From positions 186,001 to 250,000 of the forward strand of contig JAMPXJ010000002.1 of assembly GCA_023701205.1 (NCBI GenBank): a DNA stretch of 64,000 bases. Reading direction: 5' to 3'. A program made the position numbers and the translations under genes. Under the pieces are notes generated by a model, which was not told the DNA's origin, searched no databases, and was given only the letters and a program-made list of their open reading frames with translations. Shown in pieces: positions 59,701-64,000 of the stretch (position 1 is its first letter; each line of letters begins with the position of its first letter). This DNA comes from Oligoflexia bacterium (lineage in GTDB: Bacteria; Bdellovibrionota; UBA1018).

Positions 59701-62700
59701 CTTCTCGCGAGGATATGCACGCCGTTACCGAGATCGACGAGCGATCCGTTGGCGATCGCCCCCGTGGAAGGGGCATTGCCGGTATCGCCTCCCGGGCCCG
59801 TCGAGCCGGAGTTCGTTCCCGTGCTGGCCGAAGGTACCGGCCCGGCTCCCGCGCGCGGCGTGGCGCTCACCGGACCGTGGAACGTGCGGGTGCCGTTCGT
59901 CGCCACGTCCTCGACCCGATAGAAATAGCTGCGGCCGTTCTGAACCGACGTATCCACGAAGCGGTATCGCCCGTGTCCCAGCGTGGAAGAAGAGAAGTTC
60001 CGGATCAGCGAGGGATTGATCTGGATATACCCGCTGTCCGGAGACGCGGACCGATAGACGTTGAAGCCCGAATGATCGAGCTCCGAGCCCGTGATCCAGT
60101 CGACCGAGACCGCGCCGTCATAACCCGTCGCCTGCAGCGACATCATCGAGACCGGGGACGCCGAAGCGGCCATCGTGATCTGGCAGCTCCCGCCGTCATC
60201 GGTATCGTAAATCTTGCTCTCGGTGACCGGCGAGCCGTTGTCCACGAAGAAATCGCCGAACCACTGGTCGAACGAGATGCCCGAGCCGCCGCACGCCGGG
60301 GCATAGACGAGATAATAGCTGCTGCCCGCGGACGGCGCGCAGTTGCACCAGCCCACCTCACCCGGGTAGCTGTTCGCGTCGTCCCACATGAAGCCGACGT
60401 TCGTCGCCGTTGCCGGTACCGTTCCCGTGGTGTTGAGCTGGATCGCCTTCACCGGCGTGGCCCAGTCCTGCGCCAGGTGCGTGAACTGGCCGCCGTTCAG
60501 CGTCGTAATCGAGGTCGATCCCGTCACCTGCAACCCGCTCGCGTCGAGATAATCGAAAATGAATCCGATCAGATCGAGGCTTCCCGACGTCGCGCTGAAA
60601 CCCCAGCGCCCGCTGCCGCTGATGGTCACGGTCCCCTTGTTGGCCAGCGACTGCAGGCCGCTCTCCGGCGCGTAGACATCATTCGTGCCGCCGATCTTGA
60701 AAATACCGCCATTCACGGTGATGGTTTTGGCATTGCCGACCTGCACGGTACCGCCGCCGAAGATCTTGAAGGTTCCTGCCGAGATCGTCGCGCCGTTGGT
60801 CAGAGTCAGCGTTTTCCCGCTTGGGACCCGGAACTCGAAGCTCGATCCCGAAGGCATCGTGAAGGAATTCACCGTAAGCGACGTGCTATCCATGGAAACG
60901 GAGCCGCCCGCGGTCTTGTTGAAGGTGAGCGAGCTCAGGGTCGTGCTGCTCGCGATGGTCTGGTTGGTCGCGGTGCCGCTATCCCGGAAGCGCAGGATCC
61001 CGTCATTCTGGACGAACGTCCCGGTATTGGCGAAACCGCCATAGACGTCGAGCGAGGCGCTCGCGCCGTTGGTCATCGTGAGGGTCCCGGTGCCGATCGT
61101 CACCGTCTTGCAGACTGCACCCGACGAAGCGATCACCGGGCTGTTGGTGGCGCTGTTGATGCGGCAGTTGAGCGAGGAGGTGGGCACTCCCCCGTTCCAG
61201 TTGCCGGCCGCGAACCAGTCGGTCGAAGCCGCGCCGGTCCAGGTTGTCGAGGTGCCGACGATCGAGGCCGCGCTTCCGAGCGAGACCGGCGGAGGCGTGG
61301 TGCCTGAGATCGCGTAGCTTCGTGAATTGACGACGTCGGCCGAGGAGTTGATCTTCACGCCGACGGTATTGCCGTTCACGGCCTCCGTCGCGATATCGTA
61401 AACGACATAGACGCAGCGCTTGGCCGGGCTCGTGGCATCCGCCGGTATGGTCGCGGCTCCGGCGGAGATCGTGAAGGTCACCGTCGCGGGCGAGCCCGAG
61501 AAGGTGCCGGTGCCGATCAGGGTTCCCGCGCTGCTGTCGCAATCCGAGTCGAAGTAGATGCGTACCTGCGAGACGTCGCTCGAGGTGCCGGTCCCCGTCA
61601 ACGTCAGCTTCAAGCTCGTGAGATCGGCATCCTGGAAGAACGCCCCGGCCTGGTTCTGCTTGAAGCCGAAGCGGCCCATCGTATAGCTCTGCCCCTGGTT
61701 GACGCTGGCCGGGCCCGTCGCCTCCTGGGTAAGATCCACCGTGTTCGTGGGCGTACTCCACGAAAGCGCATAGGCGACGGAATCATTGTCGTAGGCCGAT
61801 CCCGCGAGCCCGCCGGTATAGGAGGTCAGGGTCAGGGTATCCGAGCCATCGGACGCGATCGCCGAATCGGTGTAGATGTTGGTCGTCCCGGTCGCCGCTG
61901 AGCCCGCGGCGTCGAACGAGCAGTCGCTCAGGGTATCCGTCGGAATCTGGCGATAGAGCCTCAGGAAGGTCGCGCTGTTCGGTACCGGGTAGCTGAACGA
62001 GCAATTCTGCAGATGATAGGTACTGTCGATCGTCGCGCCGGAGTTGATGGTGACTCCCGTCGTGCCCAGCCGCGAGAAGGAGTAATACTGCGCCTGGATC
62101 GTCCCGCTGACATTCACCGTATAAGCGCTCGTGGTCGCCGTGGAAGTCACGACGGCGCTCTGCGAAGCGCTGCCGATCAGCTGGAGCGTTCCGCCGGAAT
62201 TCACCGTCAGGACGGAACCGTTCGAGAGGATGAGGCTGGCTCCCGGCTCGACGTCCAGGGTCCCGCCCGAGGCCACCGTCACGCTGCCACCGACCGTAAG
62301 ACTATAGCCCGAGTTGATGCGCAGCACGCCCGAGCTGATCGTCACGGAACCGGTCACCGTGGAGTTCGCATCGACGTTCACGATATTGCTGCCAGCGGCC
62401 CCGGTATTGGCGATCGTGAGGCTTCCCGGGAAGGTAGTCTGGATCTTCAGGCTCTGGCTCCCCGTGCCGCGCATCGCGAGAACGCCGCTAGTCGCGGAGG
62501 AGAAGGTATATCCCGTCGAGACCGTAAGAGAGCCATAGGCAGCCAGCTCCCACGCTCCACCGCCGAAGCTCAAGGTGCCGCCGGACTGAAGTGTCGCGTT
62601 CTGGCAGGAAACGTTGGCGCTCAGCGCGGCCGCGTTGTCGCCTGAGCCGATCTTGCAATCCCGAGCCGAGCTGGGGGCCACCGCTTCGATCCAGTTATTG

Positions 62701-64000
62701 GCCGTAGCCCAGGCGGTTGACAGCCTTCCGCTCCAGGTGCTCATCGGCGAGCCGACCGTCGTCGAGGTGCCGGCGCTGACCGGCGGTCCCGACGTATCCG
62801 AGAACGAATAGCTCTGGCTGTTGCTCACGTCCGCGGTGGCCGCGATCTTGAGGCCGATCGTCTTGTCCCCCTGGGCCGTCGCGCTCGTACGAAGGAGCAC
62901 ATGCACGCAAACCGGAGCGCTCCCATCCGTCGTTACCGTTCCCGAAGAGATCGCCAGCGTCCCGGTCGCAGGGGAGCCCGAGAGCGTGAGATTGCTTCCG
63001 ATCTGGGTATCGACCCCGGCATTATAGACGCAGCTCGTCCCCGCCCCCGCGTCTTTGTAAACCTGGATATAATCGACCTCTGATGAGGTTGCCGTCCCGT
63101 TCAACGTGAAGGTGATCGACGTGATGTCGGTCGCGGTGTCGGCTTGAGTAAGGTTGAACGCGAAGGTCGCGAAATAGCTCGGACCCACGCCCTGACCGAT
63201 GGTCGTCGGCGGATTGCCCGAGGCGGTGGCATCCGAAAGCGTGAGCTTCGTGCCGGCCTGCGCGCCCCAGGAGATCTTGTCGCTCGGGTCGGTTTCGTAG
63301 GTCGCACCTCCGACGCCGCCGATCCAGGAGCTCAGCGAGATCGCCGCGCCCGCGTAAGAGGTCGCGTCAAAGTTCTTTACGTTCGCGTAGCTGGCGTCGT
63401 TGAAGAAGCCCAGACTGGAGAGTGAGGCGGGCACAGAGGCCGCGGCCCCCAGCGTGACCGCGTAGCCTGAGGCCGAGAGGTAATGGAACTCGCCGTTCTG
63501 CATCCGCTGGATCGTGCCGGTGACATTCAGGCCGGCCGTACCGAGATGATTGACACGGAAGTAGTTGGCGTTGATCGAGCCGGCGATGTTCACGCTGTAA
63601 GTATTGTTGTTATCGCCCTTCAGCGTGGCGACGTTGCCGGAGGCGCCCGCGAGCTCCAGCAAGCCCGCCGAATTCACCTGCAGGGTCTTGCCCGAGCCGA
63701 GCGAGACCGAGGCGCCCGGATTGAGCTTGAGCGTGCCGTTGACGACGATCCCGCCGAGCGCGGTGAGCGTCGCGCCCGTTCCGACCTCGACGGTGGCCGA
63801 GGCGGGAATCGTGAACGGGGTGGCGGTATCCTGGAGCGAAAGGCTTCCGTTCACGTAAAGCGTCGTTCCGGTTCCATTCAAAGCGAGCGTATTCCGGATA
63901 TTGAACGCGCGGTTGAAAGTGACTGAGGAGTTGTTGGTGATCGTCAGGTAGTTGATCGTGTCCTGATTCTCGAAGGTCTGCGCGCCCGTGCCGCCCATCA
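56715..64000 (-). CDS. Giant surface protein with repeats, FN3 and Peptidase C25 (gingipain-type) domain; N-terminus outside window
   Basis: At least 2427 residues, open to the window edge, so the start is missing. The upstream half is beta-helix-like repeats (SVTISSG, SLTVGGSV) with two copies of a module of about 300 residues (TWSG...NNW/NNWN..., then a strand-rich domain with the GTATSSEV/GTGTSSDV motif). An FN3-like domain (YDGAVSVDWITGSELDHSGF, FNVYRSASPDSG) follows, then a linker and a Peptidase C25 domain. The dyad is His in YLGHGAED (codon 57375-57377) and Cys in LALNCLNAYF (57276-57278), 33 residues apart as in RgpB. The C-terminus is Gly-rich with one Cys (GGGLFGCGTFR), then a TM helix and basic tail (ATKRGRK), a probable sorting/anchoring tag. 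Confidence 0.85.
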   Translation of the reverse strand, partial: MGGTGAQTFENQDTINYLTITNNSSVTFNRAFNIRNTLALNGTGTTLYVNGSLSLQDTATPFTIPASATVEVGTGATLTALGGIVVNGTLKLNPGASVSLGSGKTLQVNSAGLLELAGASGNVATLKGDNNNTYSVNIAGSINANYFRVNHLGTAGLNVTGTIQRMQNGEFHYLSASGYAVTLGAAASVPASLSSLGFFNDASYANVKNFDATSYAGAAISLSSWIGGVGGATYETDPSDKISWGAQAGTKLTLSDATASGNPPTTIGQGVGPSYFATFAFNLTQADTATDITSITFTLNGTATSSEVDYIQVYKDAGAGTSCVYNAGVDTQIGSNLTLSGSPATGTLAISSGTVTTDGSAPVCVHVLLRTSATAQGDKTIGLKIAATADVSNSQSYSFSDTSGPPVSAGTSTTVGSPMSTWSGRLSTAWATANNWIEAVAPSSARDCKIGSGDNAAALSANVSCQNATLQSGGTLSFGGGAWELAAYGSLTVSTGYTFSSATSGVLAMRGTGSQSLKIQTTFPGSLTIANTGAAGSNIVNVDANSTVTGSVTISSGVLRINSGYSLTVGGSVTVASGGTLDVEPGASLILSNGSVLTVNSGGTLQLIGSASQSAVVTSTATTSAYTVNVSGTIQAQYYSFSRLGTTGVTINSGATIDSTYHLQNCSFSYPVPNSATFLRLYRQIPTDTLSDCSFDAAGSAATGTTNIYTDSAIASDGSDTLTLTSYTGGLAGSAYDNDSVAYALSWSTPTNTVDLTQEATGPASVNQGQSYTMGRFGFKQNQAGAFFQDADLTSLKLTLTGTGTSSDVSQVRIYFDSDCDSSAGTLIGTGTFSGSPATVTFTISAGAATIPADATSPAKRCVYVVYDIATEAVNGNTVGVKINSSADVVNSRSYAISGTTPPPVSLGSAASIVGTSTTWTGAASTDWFAAGNWNGGVPTSSLNCRINSATNSPVIASSGAVCKTVTIGTGTLTMTNGASASLDVYGGFANTGTFVQNDGILRFRDSGTATNQTIASSTTLSSLTFNKTAGGSVSMDSTSLTVNSFTMPSGSSFEFRVPSGKTLTLTNGATISAGTFKIFGGGTVQVGNAKTITVNGGIFKIGGTNDVYAPESGLQSLANKGTVTISGSGRWGFSATSGSLDLIGFIFDYLDASGLQVTGSTSITTLNGGQFTHLAQDWATPVKAIQLNTTGTVPATATNVGFMWDDANSYPGEVGWCNCAPSAGSSYYLVYAPACGGSGISFDQWFGDFFVDNGSPVTESKIYDTDDGGSCQITMAASASPVSMMSLQATGYDGAVSVDWITGSELDHSGFNVYRSASPDSGYIQINPSLIRNFSSSTLGHGRYRFVDTSVQNGRSYFYRVEDVATNGTRTFHGPVSATPRAGAGPVPSASTGTNSGSTGPGGDTGNAPSTGAIANGSLVDLGNGVHILARSRRSLRLEIVPPAGTLSDSPWNPAYRILSVPGYSSTLEPGKPELVERTILLEVDRDLSLASVSGSSIQETLPVAAAIAPAPSWTANGSGTLVPSWQPDAAAYAIDHFGPSGYFELASALQSVNGRNYLKLKISPYAYNPAAGSLKNAVRIVLDIGLDGAAWAPNPPAEIEAGLSPSAVENTLRIRYRGTGMYRLAFDDLSVLGLEGPFRGADTASFRLYHRGIELPLEVRSASGAFSSGDSLLFYAVHSPIVGDDEDEVVLSRVALAGSAGAPLRVAAVLADPAGYPESDEPGTYRHARAEVDAYPMFDGPLAPLVDHLYWERIWAEKGRPATAAASLLMPIELPKLDPGSPDPVILRVFVKGGSGFASNPTHHLGVMVNNVPFIVAEASFSSSAPTELRFEVPAIFFFDGRNRITVQALADLVPDGDFDVIYVDRVEAQYRAYRAASDGAAELVNYRLDHALSVTGFTDSSSLAVYDVTDITQVRKLVTPALVAQGDGTFEVRFAAAGGPEGVLGRRFVALQDSALRSPSELIHGRGSRLPLRSSLQGADLIVVGELPLLAAASELITARESEGLRVVAAPLEQIYAEFSHGRRDPQAIRDLVRFARASWQAPAPRYLLILGDATYDPLDRLGFRSSRMTMNMPLDQGLYMDFGSDHWFVQNDATGLPDLAVGRVPSDDPAAVLDYVRKLLEYENGARAPSATAANQLVFVSGADTFGEGFGQQSSSLASAAVALKPAFQVSRLDRTEAGSDAALRAQILDSFGRGPLAITYLGHGAEDRWAAAEVFSNADASGLENTALPIVLALNCLNAYFYDADPAFQGLGENLLLNRSGGAIAFWGSTTLTVPTAQVSLARAFLDQLAQETRETYRITRVGDLVVRAKNAVGLSPATADTIRSYTLIGDPTLKLPQGAFAKPQAAVPSDPAPVPVSSGGDSGESGGGGLFGCGTFRNEDGNRGGPPSAGAIAEFGLFLSFLLLARFATKRGRKSGFGVTA

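Noticed and set aside
59715..61307. Long plus-strand frames antisense to the giant C25 protein
   Set aside because: They are shadows of the repeat-encoding strand, with no SD and no family similarity.

Overview
The window is 64 kb of GC-rich bacterial chromosome with mostly tightly packed genes. It looks like a motile, chemotactic Gram-negative bacterium, and several features point to the Bdellovibrionota/Oligoflexia or a related deltaproteobacterial group: two short tandem flagellins, two TIGR02147-type regulators (a family common in Bdellovibrio relatives and Fibrobacter), methyl-accepting proteins of deltaproteobacterial type, a small RRM protein, a FadL-type channel, many exported proteins of unknown function, and a gingipain-type protease with a C-terminal anchor. 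The taxonomic call is inference. No rRNA gene was available to test it.

Layout. 0-5 kb: two near-identical flagellins with matching structured leaders, a sugar-type SDR, a conserved unknown gene, a 6S RNA on the minus strand and a receiver-domain protein. 5-11 kb: housekeeping genes (birA, nadC, rph, a GNAT acetyltransferase) and an RND pump. 11.2-15.3 kb: an accessory block with a BamE/SmpA-like lipoprotein, a TIGR02147 regulator with a palindromic operator region, an exported protein with a JAMM-like metalloprotease motif, and an exported protein that looks like an R-S-E ADP-ribosyltransferase. 15.5-20 kb: a zinc carboxypeptidase overlapping a glutaminyl cyclase, and a FadL-type porin. 20.7-29.2 kb: MFS transporter, RNase J, uridine kinase, MltD-like lytic transglycosylase, peptide-binding protein, RsmE, RDD protein and HldE-type nucleotidyltransferase. 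29-33 kb: PRC-barrel and membrane proteins, an amidohydrolase overlapping a membrane-anchored creatininase homologue, and tRNA-Pro(CGG) followed by a strong terminator and partial copies of the tRNA 3' end.

33.3-36.9 kb: a DUF2442 remnant, an exported protein overlapped by a second TIGR02147 gene, an RRM protein and small proteins. 37-43 kb: a tRNA-dihydrouridine synthase, two chemoreceptors flanking an exported protein, and a PstS-like binding protein. 43-50 kb: a respiratory cluster on the minus strand (porin, triheme cytochrome c, four-cluster ferredoxin, Tat-exported molybdopterin reductase, moaA). This would form a periplasmic oxidoreductase fed by a small cytochrome; no NrfD-like membrane subunit is present. 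50-64 kb: a cupredoxin lipoprotein, a DUF4360 protein, a TPR lipoprotein, an AI-2E family permease, an exported caspase-fold protein, and the 3' 7.3 kb of a giant surface protein with repeats, FN3, Peptidase C25 and a C-terminal membrane tag.

The most notable material is the set of exported putative effectors and proteases (ART, JAMM, caspase-like, C25), the pair of regulator genes each preceded by three half-sites of a dyad, and several RNA-level features (6S RNA, flagellin leaders, a possible SD-masking structure at 40.3 kb).
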